In this document: in pieces, positions 34,055 to 42,615 of the stretch
Layout of the letters: each line of letters begins with the position of its first letter
Position numbering within the stretch: the stretch's first letter is position 1
Source of the DNA: Streptomyces sp. NBC_00878
Lineage (GTDB): Bacteria > Actinomycetota > Actinomycetes > Streptomycetales > Streptomycetaceae
NCBI RefSeq assembly: GCF_026341515.1
Contig: NZ_JAPEOK010000001.1
Span: 8,866,001-8,930,000 of the forward strand
Direction: 5' to 3'
DNA: 64,000 nucleotides
Translations under genes and position numbers: made by a program
Notes under the pieces: model-generated
Databases searched by the model: none
The model's input: only the letters and a program-made list of their open reading frames with translations
What the model was told of the DNA's origin: nothing

Positions 34055-34875
34055 GCGATCCCCCTCGCGGCAAGGAACTCGGCGGTGTTGAGGAAGGCGC
34101 GGTGGCCCTCGGGCGTGGCCTCCCAGAGCGGATCGCCTGATCGGGTGGCCTCGGCACGCCAGGCCAGTACCTCCAGCGGGGTGCTCGTGTAGGCCTCGCG
34201 CGGGTCGGCCGGGTGCGGCACGTTGGCCAGCAGCACGGTGACGTCCTGCTCGGCGCGCAGCGTCACGCTCAGGCCGGGACCGGCCGAACCGGTGAAGTCC
34301 AGCGAGCCGTCGTCGCGTACCTCCACGCCCTGGAAGAAGGAGAGGGACGGCGGCAGATCACGCGGCGCCAGCCCGTTCTTGGCGGCCGCGAGCTTGAACA
34401 GCTCACGCCCGGCGGGCGATTCGGACTGCGGCGTGCCGTCCCCGTACCGCTCCGTGTTCCGTACGAGGCCGGAGGTGCCGCACAGCGCGTCGTGCCGCCC
34501 GGAGGTGTCGGCGATCACCGAGGCGAGGACGCGGCCCTGGTCGGAGAGGAGCAGCCGGCCCTCGCCGAGGTAGGCGTTCCACTGGACCTTGACCGTGTCG
34601 GCCACGTTCAGGCGTTCCCACGGCCGGTCGGCGGCGAAGAGGAGCAGATGGGCGCAGGCGTCGCCCCTCAGGTCGGTCAGCCGCAGCTCCGTGCCGCGGG
34701 CCAGCACCTTGTGCGTGTAGTTGCCGCCGGCCACCGTCTCCGCCCACACGAGGTGGCCCGCCTCGCACGGTGGCGCGGGCCAGGTATTCGCCGGGACGAC
34801 GGGCATGGCCTCGGCGCGGGTGCCCTCCTGGGCGCGAGCGTGCGCGCGGGCTCCGTAAGTGGTCGCTGTCGCCAT
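34051..34875 (-). CDS. DUF1989 urea-amidolyase-associated protein, probable carboxyguanidine deiminase partner
   Basis: The 274-residue first gene of the operon is the longer DUF1989 paralogue. It contains TELRLTDLRGDACAHLLLFAADRPWERLNVADTVKVQW, LSDQGRVLASVIADTSGRHDALCGTSG with the Cys, and SLSFFQGVEVRDDGSLDF. It would form the second CgdAB-type subunit with the following gene. ATG 34875 (MATATTYGARAHARAQ) is the most upstream ATG; RBS GGAGGTCCC lies just before it. Its promoter region holds a perfect 10+2+10 palindrome at 34933, presumably the operator for the divergent TetR gene. Confidence 0.85.
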   Translation of the reverse strand: MATATTYGARAHARAQEGTRAEAMPVVPANTWPAPPCEAGHLVWAETVAGGNYTHKVLARGTELRLTDLRGDACAHLLLFAADRPWERLNVADTVKVQWNAYLGEGRLLLSDQGRVLASVIADTSGRHDALCGTSGLVRNTERYGDGTPQSESPAGRELFKLAAAKNGLAPRDLPPSLSFFQGVEVRDDGSLDFTGSAGPGLSVTLRAEQDVTVLLANVPHPADPREAYTSTPLEVLAWRAEATRSGDPLWEATPEGHRAFLNTAEFLAARGIA

Positions 34876-34932
34876 CGCGGGACCTCCGGCTCGGCAGTGG
34901 TCGGTCAGGGGTGCGGTGGAGCGGGTGCTCGT

Positions 34933-34954
34933 ATTTCTGTCGCCCGACAGAAAT
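34933..34954. promoter_or_regulatory. Palindromic operator (predicted TetR site) of the carboxylase operon
   Basis: ATTTCTGTCG (34933-34942), CC, CGACAGAAAT (34945-34954): perfect 10-bp arms in the 179-bp divergent region between the operon and the TetR gene. GACAGAAATTAGG from this site recurs identically at the APC permease promoter (48131 onward). Confidence 0.8.
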
Positions 34955-35054
34955 TAGGAGCCGGGCGGGTCGCCGCCGTTGCCCGTGCGTTGCGGCCCCG
35001 TTACCGATCCCTCACCGAGATCGCCTGATGGGGCGGTGTGCGAGGATCGAACGC

Positions 35055-35678
35055 ATGGGTTCCAGTGGACGACGGGTGGGCAGACCGCGCGCCGAGCAGC
35101 GGCCGGACAGCGGCCTCTCGCCGCGCGACGAACTGCTCGCAGCCGCCGCTGAGCTGTTCACGACGCGCGGGTACGCGGCCACGACCACCCGGGCCGTCGC
35201 CGAGCGGGCGGGCATGCGCCAGGCGTCCATGTACCACTACGTGTCCGGCAAGGAGGAGCTGCTCGCCGCGCTCCTGGAGTCCACCGTCACGCCCTCGCTG
35301 GTCTTCGCCCGGCAGCTCCTCGCCGAGGACGACACCCCCGCCGAGGACCGGCTCTGGGATCTGTGCCGCACGGACGTCGAGTTGCTCTGCGGCGGCTCGC
35401 ACAACCTCGGCGGGCTCTATCTGCTGCCCGAGGTCACCTCGGAGCGCTTCGCCGGCTTCCATGCCGTACGGGCCGAACTCAAGGACGCCTACCGGCAGTT
35501 GCTCGCCGCGACCGAGGCGGGCGGTGTCCTCGCCAAGAGTGAGCTGGACCTCCGCACCGATCTCGTCTTCGGTCTCATCGAAGGGGTGATCCTCGTGCAC
35601 CGCTCCGATCCGGAGCGGCCCGTCTCGGCCTTCGCCGAAGCCACCGCGGACGCGGCCCTGCGCATCGCCGGAATCTGA
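35055..35678 (+). CDS. TetR-family transcriptional regulator of the carboxylase operon
   Basis: The 207-residue protein has an N-terminal TetR helix-turn-helix (about 23-70: LLAAAAELFTTRGYAATTTRAVAERAGMRQASMYHYVSGKEELL) and a helical ligand-binding domain. ATG 35055 is the start; upstream frame is not protein-like. It is divergent from the carboxylase operon with one strong palindrome between them, so it probably binds there and represses, released by a nitrogen-rich ligand (urea, guanidine or a derivative, by inference). A similar site upstream of the APC permease suggests a second target. Confidence 0.92.
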   Translation: MGSSGRRVGRPRAEQRPDSGLSPRDELLAAAAELFTTRGYAATTTRAVAERAGMRQASMYHYVSGKEELLAALLESTVTPSLVFARQLLAEDDTPAEDRLWDLCRTDVELLCGGSHNLGGLYLLPEVTSERFAGFHAVRAELKDAYRQLLAATEAGGVLAKSELDLRTDLVFGLIEGVILVHRSDPERPVSAFAEATADAALRIAGI

Positions 35679-35705
35679 GCGAGTCCGGACTCGAAGCGGT
35701 GTCTC

Positions 35706-35727
35706 ACCCCTTCTGATGAGGGGTTTT
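35706..35727 (+). terminator. Short intrinsic terminator after the TetR gene
   Basis: ACCCCT (35706-35711), 7-nt loop, AGGGGT (35719-35724), then TTT. Confidence 0.65.
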
Positions 35728-35934
35728 CGTACGCCCGTACGCCATCACGTACCGTGTTCGAATGATAGCGCAGCGTGTAAATGGGGCAGAGCGTACTCCT
35801 GTCGCGAGGGTGGTTTCAGGTGGTTGCTGAATATGACACGGCGATGATCCGGTCGGACTAAGCTCGCCCGCAGCGCACCGAGTTGAGGTGTATTCGTGCG
35901 CTTGTTCCCCAATGTTCTGTAGATCTAGATACCT

Positions 35935-35944
35935 CCCCCCCCCC
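35935..35944 (+). repeat. Run of ten cytosines upstream of cvnA
   Basis: An uninterrupted C10 tract lies about 33 nt before the cvnA start, inside the leader or promoter. Such tracts slip during replication and sequencing. Confidence 0.8.
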
Positions 35945-35976
35945 GACCTCCAGTCGACTTGTCTCAGAGGGCATAC

Positions 35977-37653
35977 ATGGTGAGTGTTCAATCGCCTCCC
36001 GGTGGCCGAAAAGTTCCATACGCGCGCGTACTGCTGCTGCCGGCGATACTGATGGCCGCGGTGACCGGGACCGGCGTCGCCCTGGCGACGGGGTCGGCCC
36101 GGATCGCCGTCGGCTTGTGCGGAGCCGGCGCGACACTCCTGGTGATCGCGGTCGCGGCCGTCGCGGTGCGCCGCGGCCACATGATCCGTGACCTGCGGGT
36201 CGAGCAGGCTCAGCGGACCGCCTACCTGGAGCAGCGGATCGCTGCCCACGACGAGGAGTTCACCCGGCTGGGCGCGGAGATCCTGCCCGCCGCGCTGGAC
36301 CACCTGCACGCCGGAGAATCCCCTGGCGAGGTGATTCGTCAAGACTTCCGAGGTGACGGCGAGTGGAGCCAACTCCCCAAGTCGCAGCGTGACTTGGTGC
36401 ACATGGTGCTCGACATCGTCGACCGCGAGGAAGCGCTGCGCGACTCCTCGCAGCGGTCCTTCGTCAACATCGCCCGGCGTGTCCAGGCGATCGTCCACCA
36501 GCAGAACAACGAACTCCGGGAGATGGAGGAGGACCACGGGCGCAACCCCGAGGTCTTCGACGACCTCCTGCGCATCGACCACGGCACCGCGCTGATCGGC
36601 CGCCTCGCCGACTCCATCGCCGTCCTCGGCGGCGGCCGCCCCGGACGTGTGTGGCCCAAGCCCGTGCCGCTGTACAGCGTGCTGCGCGGCGCGATGTCGC
36701 GCATCCTGGACTACCGGCGCATCGAACTGCACTCGATCGCCAAGGCCAACGTCAACGGCGTCTCCGTCGAACCGGTCATCCACGCCTGCGCCGAACTCCT
36801 CGACAACGCCACGCGCTACTCGCCGCCGCACACCAAGGTGCACGTCACCGCCGTCGAGGTACAGACCGGCATCGCCATCGAGATCGAGGACGGCGGCGTC
36901 AGCCTCAGCGAGGAGTCCCGCGCCAAGGTCGAGGACATGCTCGCCAAGGCCCAGGCAGCCGTCGACATGCAGGAACTCGGCGACAGCCCGCGTCTCGGCC
37001 TCGCCGTCGTCGGCCGTCTGTCGACGATGTACAAGATGCACATCGCGCTCAGGCAGTCCGCGTACGGCGGGGTCCGCGCCGTGGTCGTCGTACCGCGCGA
37101 CATGCTCACCGCCGATCCCGCCCCGGGGCTCGCCCACGGCATCGGCATCGCCGCCGTACCCACCATGGACACCGACGGTGTCGAGGGCCCCGAGCGCAAG
37201 CTCAAGCGGCGCCGCCCGACCACCGGACCGCGGGTCCCGAGCTCCTCGGAGGAGATGGACCTGGAGCTGGGCATGGGTGCGGGCATGGACATGGGCATGG
37301 AGGACGACGTCCCCGTCGTCACCGAGTGGACGCCGAACGGCCTGCCGCAGCGCCGCAGCCGGATGAAGGTCCCGCTCAGTCAGCGCATGGCCGAGGCCGC
37401 CGCCGCCGAGGCCGCCGCCGAGGCCGCCATGGCCGCCGCGCCCGTGTGGCAGCCCGAGCCCGAACCGGCGAAGGAGCTGCCCCCGCCCGGCATGTGGGTC
37501 GAGGCGTTCATGGCCGGACTCAAGCGTGACCCGGACCCGAACGCCTTCACCCGGAACCCGAACGACCCGACGGCGTCCACCGCTTCCGCCGCTTCCGCCG
37601 TGAACAACGAGCCGGCCCGCACCGACGCCGACGACGAGGGAGATCTCAAGTGA
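35977..37653 (+). CDS. Conservon sensor-like histidine kinase/ATPase CvnA
   Basis: The 558-residue protein has two N-terminal membrane helices (about 15-65), a coiled region, and a HATPase_c domain (about 240-375) with N box VIHACAELLDNATRYSPP and G boxes EIEDGGVSL and RLGLAVVGRL. The phosphoacceptor His domain is atypical, as in S. coelicolor CvnA proteins. The C-terminal ~160 residues are low-complexity, with repeated Met-Gly and Ala-Glu-Ala runs. ATG 35977 has AGAGGG five nucleotides upstream; the TTG at 35959 is less likely. It overlaps cvnB by four nucleotides and probably forms the membrane platform of a G-protein-like signalling complex. Confidence 0.93.
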   Translation: MVSVQSPPGGRKVPYARVLLLPAILMAAVTGTGVALATGSARIAVGLCGAGATLLVIAVAAVAVRRGHMIRDLRVEQAQRTAYLEQRIAAHDEEFTRLGAEILPAALDHLHAGESPGEVIRQDFRGDGEWSQLPKSQRDLVHMVLDIVDREEALRDSSQRSFVNIARRVQAIVHQQNNELREMEEDHGRNPEVFDDLLRIDHGTALIGRLADSIAVLGGGRPGRVWPKPVPLYSVLRGAMSRILDYRRIELHSIAKANVNGVSVEPVIHACAELLDNATRYSPPHTKVHVTAVEVQTGIAIEIEDGGVSLSEESRAKVEDMLAKAQAAVDMQELGDSPRLGLAVVGRLSTMYKMHIALRQSAYGGVRAVVVVPRDMLTADPAPGLAHGIGIAAVPTMDTDGVEGPERKLKRRRPTTGPRVPSSSEEMDLELGMGAGMDMGMEDDVPVVTEWTPNGLPQRRSRMKVPLSQRMAEAAAAEAAAEAAMAAAPVWQPEPEPAKELPPPGMWVEAFMAGLKRDPDPNAFTRNPNDPTASTASAASAVNNEPARTDADDEGDLK

Positions 37654-38057
37654 TCCAGCAGCGAGCCAACTTCGACTGGATGCTCAAGGATCTGGCCGAC
37701 GGCGTACCAGGCATCCAGCAGATCGTCGTGCTCTCCGCCGACGGCCTGCGGATCGCCCGCTACGGCGGCGATCCGGACACCGCCGACCGCGTCGCCGCGG
37801 CCTGCGCGGGACTGCAGAGCCTGGCCGGGGCCGTCGCCGGCGAGATCCCGCAGAGCGACGGCCAGATGCGGATGGTCATCATCGAGATCAACGGCGGCTA
37901 CTTCTACCTGATGGCCGCGGGGTCCAACGCCTATCTCGCGGTGCTCGCCAACGAGACCGCCGAGCCCGGGCTGATGAGCAACCGCATGCGCGACCTCGTC
38001 GACCGGATCGGCTCCCACCTCACCAGTCCGCCGCGGCGGAACGGGCAGACCGTATGA
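37650..38057 (+). CDS. Conservon roadblock/LC7 protein CvnB
   Basis: The 135-residue roadblock/LC7-fold protein (FDWMLKDLADGVPGIQQIVVLSADGLRIARYGG ... QMRMVIIEINGGYFYLMAAGSNAYLAVL) resembles MglB, a GTPase-activating partner of small GTPases. GTG 37650 overlaps the cvnA stop and its own stop overlaps cvnC by four nucleotides, so the four conservon genes are translationally coupled. Confidence 0.93.
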   Translation: MIQQRANFDWMLKDLADGVPGIQQIVVLSADGLRIARYGGDPDTADRVAAACAGLQSLAGAVAGEIPQSDGQMRMVIIEINGGYFYLMAAGSNAYLAVLANETAEPGLMSNRMRDLVDRIGSHLTSPPRRNGQTV

Positions 38058-38464
38058 CGCCTCCGCGACGCCAGCGGCGCAAACCCAAACAGGAGCCGCC
38101 CTCCCCGCCGGCCGTGGAAGGGCCCAAGGACGGTACGGGGGAGCGGCCACCCGAGCGGCTGTACATCCTCACCGGCGCGGACTGCGAGCGGGCCCCCATC
38201 GACCTCGTCACGTTAATCGTGGCGCGCGCCGACCCGCCCCACTCCGCCGCACCGGAGCAGTCGGCGCTGCTCCGGATCTGCCAGGCCCCCCTGTCCGTGG
38301 CCGAGATCTCGGCTTATCTCAAACTGCCGATCAGCGTGGTGACCGTCCTGCTCACCGAGCTGCTGACGGCCGAACTCGTACAGGCGCGCGCACCGGTCGT
38401 CAGGCAGGCGCGGGCCGACCGTTCCCTCCTCGAAGCGGTGATGCATGGACTTCAAAAGCTCTGA
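38054..38464 (+). CDS. Conservon DUF742 protein CvnC
   Basis: The 136-residue DUF742 protein has a basic, Pro-rich N-terminus (about 1-35), then RLYILTGADCERAPIDLVTLIVA and a winged-helix-like part, ICQAPLSVAEISAYLKLPISVVTVLLTELLTAELV. In S. coelicolor conservons it interacts with the other Cvn proteins; its molecular activity is not known. It overlaps cvnB by four and cvnD by 20 nucleotides. Confidence 0.93.
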   Translation: MTPPRRQRRKPKQEPPSPPAVEGPKDGTGERPPERLYILTGADCERAPIDLVTLIVARADPPHSAAPEQSALLRICQAPLSVAEISAYLKLPISVVTVLLTELLTAELVQARAPVVRQARADRSLLEAVMHGLQKL

Positions 38465-39065
38465 CACCATCACGGGTCCACGGACCGAGGACCACCTGCC
38501 GCGCACCGCGCAGGCCGCCGTGAAGATCGTGATCGTGGGCGGTTTCGGCGTCGGCAAGACGACCATGGTGGGCTCCGTCAGCGAGATCAGGCCGCTGACG
38601 ACCGAGGAGACCATGACGCAGGCCGGCATCGGAGTCGACGACAACTTCGGCTCCAAGTCCAAGACGGCCACCACCGTGGCCATGGACTTCGGCCGCATCA
38701 GCGTCACGGACGAGCTGGTGCTCTACCTGTTCGGCACCCCCGGCCAGGAGCGCTTCTGGTTCCTGTGGAACGGGCTGTTCGAGGGCGCGCTCGGCGCGGT
38801 CGTCCTGATCGACACCCGTCGGCTGGAGGTCAGCTTCGACGTCATGGGACGCCTGGAGGAGCGCGGTGTGCCCTTCGTCGTCGCGGTCAACGACTTCCCG
38901 GACGCACCCCGATACGCCGTCGAGGACCTGCGCCAGGCGCTCGACCTGTCCGAGGAGATCCCGATCATCCGCTGCGACGTGCGACGCCGGGCCTCCAGCC
39001 GGGACGTCCTGATGACCCTCATGCGCTTCCTGCACTCCCTGACGATGACGGGGGCGTCGACATGA
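38445..39065 (+). CDS. Conservon small GTPase-like ATP/GTP-binding protein CvnD
   Basis: The 206-residue Ras-like GTPase has a P-loop in VIVGGFGVGKTTMVGS, G3-like DxxG replaced by FGTPGQERFWFLW, and the base-recognition-like VAVNDFPD where NKxD usually stands. It should switch between GTP and GDP states under CvnB control. ATG 38445 lies inside cvnC, a 20-nt overlap. The gene is followed by a P450 after a ~155-nt gap, the cvnE position. Confidence 0.93.
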   Translation: MDFKSSDTITGPRTEDHLPRTAQAAVKIVIVGGFGVGKTTMVGSVSEIRPLTTEETMTQAGIGVDDNFGSKSKTATTVAMDFGRISVTDELVLYLFGTPGQERFWFLWNGLFEGALGAVVLIDTRRLEVSFDVMGRLEERGVPFVVAVNDFPDAPRYAVEDLRQALDLSEEIPIIRCDVRRRASSRDVLMTLMRFLHSLTMTGAST

Positions 39066-39219
39066 GCCCGGTACCAGTTCCACCACTTCCACCAGTTCTC
39101 TGAACCGCACGCTGTACGAGTCCCCAGGGCCGGGAGCCGTGTCGTCCCGCACGTCAGTCCCCTCCCGGTCCTCACCAACTCCCCAGACACCGGATCCACT
39201 TCAGCTCGGAGCGATCATC

Positions 39220-40701
39220 GTGACGCCTGAATCCCACTCCCTGACCGGTACGGACGACCCCTCGCTCGGTCCTCCCCCCGGTTGCCCCGCCCACGGCAAG
39301 GGCCCCGGCGGCGTGCGCCGGCTGTACGGCCCCGAGGCGGAGGACCTGGGAGCCGTGTACGAGAAACTCCGCGCCGAACACGGCACGGTGGCCCCCGCGC
39401 TGCTCCACGAGGACGTGCCGATCTGGGTCGTGCTCGGCCACAGCGAGAACATGCACATGGTGCGCACCCCCTCGCAGTACACCCGTGACACCCGGTTGTG
39501 GACCGCCAAGCAGGACGGCACCATCAAGCCCGATCACCCGCTCAGTCCGCACATCACCTGGCAGCCCATCTGCTGCCACGCCGAGGGTGACGAGCACCTG
39601 CGGCTGCGCGGCGCGGTCACCGGCGCCATGTCGACCATCGACCACCGGGGCATCCGCCGCCACATCAACCGCGCGACCCAGCACCTTGTCAACCAGTTCT
39701 GCGAGGAGGGCAGAGCCGACCTGGTCAGCCAGTTCGCCGAGCACCTGCCGATGATGGTGATGTGCGAGATCCTCGGCATGCCCGACGAATACAACGACCG
39801 GATCGTGCAGGCCGCCCGCGACATGCCCACGGGCACCGAGACCGCCATCGCCAGCAACGCGTACATCATGGATGTCCTGATGCGGCTCACCGCCCGCCGC
39901 CGGGCCGCGCCCAAGGACGACTTCACCAGCCACCTCATCAACCACCCGGCGCGGCTCACCGACGAGGAGGTCGGCCAGCATTTGCGCGTCGTCCTGATCG
40001 TCGCGTACGAGAGCACCGCCAACCTCCTCGCCAACGTACTGCGGGTGGTGTTCACCGACCCAGGGTTCCGCGCCCAGCTCAACGGCGGCCAGATGACGGT
40101 GCCCCAGGCGGTCGAGCAATCCCTGTGGGACGAGCCGCCGTTCAGCACCATCCTGGGCTACTTCGCCAAGCAGGAGACCGAGTTGGGCGGCCAGCGCATC
40201 CGCAAGGGCGACGGCCTCATCCTGGGCATCGCGCCGGGCAACGTCGACCCGCTCGTCCGTCCCGACCTCAAGGCCAACATGCAGGGCAACCGCTCCCACC
40301 TCGCCTTCAGCGGCGGTCCCCACGAGTGCCCGGGCCAGGACATCGGCCGCGCCATCGCCGACGTCGGCGTCGACGCGCTGCTGACCCGCCTTCCGGACAT
40401 CCACCTCGCCTGCGCAGAGGACGAGTTGCGCTGGCGGGCGTCCATCTCGAACCGGCACTTGGTGGAACTGCCGGCGAGGTTCGCGCCCAAGCCCCAGCAG
40501 GACGTCAAGGCGCGGCCCGCGCACCAGGTGCCGTCACAGCGTCCGAGCAACTGGCAGGTCGGCAGGCCACAGCCGCAGACAGCGGCTCCGGAGCCCGCCG
40601 CTCCGGTCGCTGCCCCGACGTCGGCGCCGGCACCGACGCCCGAACCGGCCCCCCGACCGGGCGTGTTCCGGCGCATCCAGCGCTGGTGGCGCGGCAATTG
40701 A
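39220..40701 (+). CDS. Conservon cytochrome P450, CYP157-like, lacking the ExxR arginine
   Basis: The 493-residue P450 has the haem loop FSGGPHECPGQDIG with the thiolate Cys. Where the K-helix should read ExxR it has EQSLWDEPP, and the I-helix has VAYESTANLL instead of AGxxT. The missing ExxR is the known peculiarity of the CYP157 family, first noted in S. coelicolor, and CYP157 enzymes occur in conservons. The last ~60 residues are a Pro/Ala-rich tail ending FRRIQRWWRGN. GTG 39220 with GGAG upstream is preferred to GTG 39139. The substrate is unknown; it may act in signalling rather than catabolism. Confidence 0.92.
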   Translation: MTPESHSLTGTDDPSLGPPPGCPAHGKGPGGVRRLYGPEAEDLGAVYEKLRAEHGTVAPALLHEDVPIWVVLGHSENMHMVRTPSQYTRDTRLWTAKQDGTIKPDHPLSPHITWQPICCHAEGDEHLRLRGAVTGAMSTIDHRGIRRHINRATQHLVNQFCEEGRADLVSQFAEHLPMMVMCEILGMPDEYNDRIVQAARDMPTGTETAIASNAYIMDVLMRLTARRRAAPKDDFTSHLINHPARLTDEEVGQHLRVVLIVAYESTANLLANVLRVVFTDPGFRAQLNGGQMTVPQAVEQSLWDEPPFSTILGYFAKQETELGGQRIRKGDGLILGIAPGNVDPLVRPDLKANMQGNRSHLAFSGGPHECPGQDIGRAIADVGVDALLTRLPDIHLACAEDELRWRASISNRHLVELPARFAPKPQQDVKARPAHQVPSQRPSNWQVGRPQPQTAAPEPAAPVAAPTSAPAPTPEPAPRPGVFRRIQRWWRGN

Positions 40702-40719
40702 GCCGACCGGGCACCGGGG

Positions 40720-41661
40720 CTATCCGGCCCACTCCTCGTACGACGACCAGGCCCGCAGCACGCGCGGGCTGATGAACCGATGCTCGCGCCCCGTGACCGG
40801 ATCGGTGAACTCCAGTACTCGCGCCAGCAGTTGGAGCGGACGCCGGAAGTCTCCGCTCGCCACGGGGCCGGTCACCACGGGGTAGAGGGGATCGCCGAGG
40901 ATCGGCACCCCCAAGGCGCTCATGTGTACCCGAAGTTGGTGTGTCTGCCCGGTACTCGGCATCAGCCGGTACCGGGCACGCCCGTTCCGGTGCTCCAGCA
41001 ACTCGACCCGGCTGACGGCGTTGGGCTCGCCCTCGACCTCGCGGGCCGCCACCACCCCGCGCTCCTTGACGATCCTGCTGCGTACGGTGCGCGGCAGGGC
41101 CAGCGAGGGGTTGTACGGGGCCACTGCCTCGTACTCCTTCGCCACTCGCTTGTCGCGGAACAATGACTGGTACGCGCCGCGCTCCTCGGGCCGCACGGTG
41201 AAAAGCACCAGCCCGGCCGTCAGCCGGTCCAGCCGGTGCGCCGCACTCAGCGTCGGGACGTCCAGCTCCCGTCGCAGCCGCGCCAGGGCCGTCTCGGCGA
41301 CATGGCTGCCGCGTGGCGTGGTGGCCAGGAAGTGCGGCTTGTCGGCCACCACCACGTGCTCGTCCCGGTAGAGGACGTCGACTGCGAACGGCACCCGCTC
41401 CTCGTCGGGCAGCTCCCGGTGGAACCACAAGAACATCCCCGGCACGTACGCCATGTCCCGCGGCACCGGACGCCCGGCGGCGTCCACGATCTGCCCAGCG
41501 TCCAGCATCCCGTCGATCACCTCGGCCCCAGCCGCGAGCCGCGCCACGAGATGGTCCCGCACGGTCGCCCACGCGTCCCCGGCGGGCAACCGCACGCGCA
41601 CCGGATCAACCCCGTTGCGCTGCGGCAGGGGAGGGGGCGGGGATGGGGTACGGCGTCTCAT
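40720..41661 (-). CDS. RluA-family RNA pseudouridine synthase
   Basis: The 313-residue protein has the catalytic motif AAHRLDRLTAGLVLF, where the Asp is the nucleophile for uridine-to-pseudouridine isomerisation. VADKPHFLATTPRGSHV, PSTGQTHQLRVHMSALGVPILGDPLY and a C-terminal FISPRVLRAW are also typical. The family modifies rRNA or tRNA; the target uridine is not predictable. ATG 41661 (MRRRTPSPPPPLPQRNG) is preferred to the unlikely upstream frame. It is convergent with the P450 gene (18-nt gap) and marks the left edge of the disordered island that begins just upstream of its start. Confidence 0.92.
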   Translation of the reverse strand: MRRRTPSPPPPLPQRNGVDPVRVRLPAGDAWATVRDHLVARLAAGAEVIDGMLDAGQIVDAAGRPVPRDMAYVPGMFLWFHRELPDEERVPFAVDVLYRDEHVVVADKPHFLATTPRGSHVAETALARLRRELDVPTLSAAHRLDRLTAGLVLFTVRPEERGAYQSLFRDKRVAKEYEAVAPYNPSLALPRTVRSRIVKERGVVAAREVEGEPNAVSRVELLEHRNGRARYRLMPSTGQTHQLRVHMSALGVPILGDPLYPVVTGPVASGDFRRPLQLLARVLEFTDPVTGREHRFISPRVLRAWSSYEEWAG

Positions 41662-42273
41662 CACGATCAAGCCTACGAGGGGGCGCTTACAGCGAGGGGA
41701 CAAGTGGGTACACCCGGAAGGCGTTGCGCCCCCCTGCGCCCCCTCGGCAGGATGCCGAGCATGCCTTACCTCAACAGCGCGGCCCACTCCGAGGACGAGG
41801 TACGTGGCTGGATCGACGCGTACTGGACAGTTGCGGCGGCCCGAGGGTAGAGCGTCGCCGCACGCGCGATGCCGCCCTCAGCCGCTGGGCCCTGGACGAG
41901 ATCGGCTTCGACCGGCCCCGAAATCCTGGACGCTGTCGGCCATGTGGCTCCTGCCACGTTGCAGCATTGGCCGGGGTGGCCAAGGCCGGAGGGCTGCCGG
42001 GATCTCTGATGTCCCGGCGCTGAGAGCACAGGCGCAGTGTCATTTCGGAGGGGCGTGTAAGGGGGGCGATGTGCCGATGTGAGCGTCCCGCGGGAGTACG
42101 TACAAAGTGCGGTCTTCTTCGGGGGCGCACGTCGTACGCATCTACGCATCAGTGTGTAGATGCGTGCGCCTCCCCCTCCAAAGGCTTGTGGCTGGCACAG
42201 TTGGAGAGCTTGTTCAGGTCTTACAAGCGGCCTTGGAGCGGGTGCTCTTCCTGTGGGCCGGGCACGTGGGGTG
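41662..42273. other. Degenerate region with no intact gene (left part of the island)
   Basis: Only fragments are visible. ATG 41761 opens a 29-codon frame (SEDEVRGWIDAYW) that stops at 41850, and another frame then gives ALSRWALDEIGFDRP before breaking. These look like parts of one decayed gene I cannot identify. Codon bias is weak in all frames. The segment also contains the long hairpin at 42121. Confidence 0.55.
42121..42175. other. Long imperfect inverted repeat
   Basis: GCATCTAC (42138-42145) pairs with GTAGATGC (about 42155-42163), extended outward by GGGGGCGCAC with GTGCGCCTCCCCC, with a 3-nt bulge. It could be a terminator, a recombination site or the end of a lost mobile element. 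Confidence 0.55.
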
Positions 42274-42615
42274 ATGTCTGTGGACCAGGGACCAACTGCG
42301 GGCCAGGCGCTGTCGGCGATGTGCGCGCCAACCGCGGTGAAGGCATTACCCGCGGAGCGGCTTGTCGAACTGGCACCCGAGATCCGGGAGAATCCGGTGG
42401 CCAAGGTGTGCGCCGTGGGCGGGTATCGAGGCCCGAGCCTGGGCGTGGTCGGGCTTGCCTGTTCCAAGGCTGCCAAGTGCACGATCGAACGCCAGATGAT
42501 CGCCCGGAGACACGACGCCGTCCTGGCCCTCCTCAACACCCTCACGTCCCGGCCCCCGGCCCCCGTCCCGCACCTGAGGCGTCTGGAGGACAGCACCACA
42601 CGGAGGGCTTCATGA
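42274..42615 (+). pseudogene. dxs: Truncated dxs (1-deoxyxylulose-5-phosphate synthase) remnant
   Basis: The open frame has 113 codons, against about 630 in a working DXS. Residues 20-50 match the DXS N-terminus closely: VKALPAERLVELAPEIRE, VAKVCAVGGYRGPSLGVV corresponds to the family's (L)KALP..L..LA.EIR..LV..V..TGGHLGPNLGVVEL. The DTGHQ thiamine-binding and catalytic regions that should follow are missing, and the rest of the frame is unrelated. The frame ends in an ATGA overlap with the ispH remnant, suggesting the two once formed an operon. DXS makes the first intermediate of the MEP isoprenoid pathway. Confidence 0.72.

Noticed and set aside
34876..35054. Guanidine riboswitch upstream of the carboxylase operon
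   Set aside because: I looked for the conserved guanidine-I type motifs and found none; the region is short and dominated by the palindrome.
35704..37137. Long minus-strand frame opposite cvnA
   Set aside because: Shadow frame; cvnA on the plus strand has N and G boxes and is coupled to cvnB.
41761..41850. 29-codon frame in the degenerate island as a small gene
   Set aside because: Too short, with no homology I can name; treated as debris of a decayed gene together with the following frame.
42121..42175. Insertion-sequence terminal repeat
   Set aside because: No transposase or matching second end was found nearby, so it is reported only as an inverted repeat.
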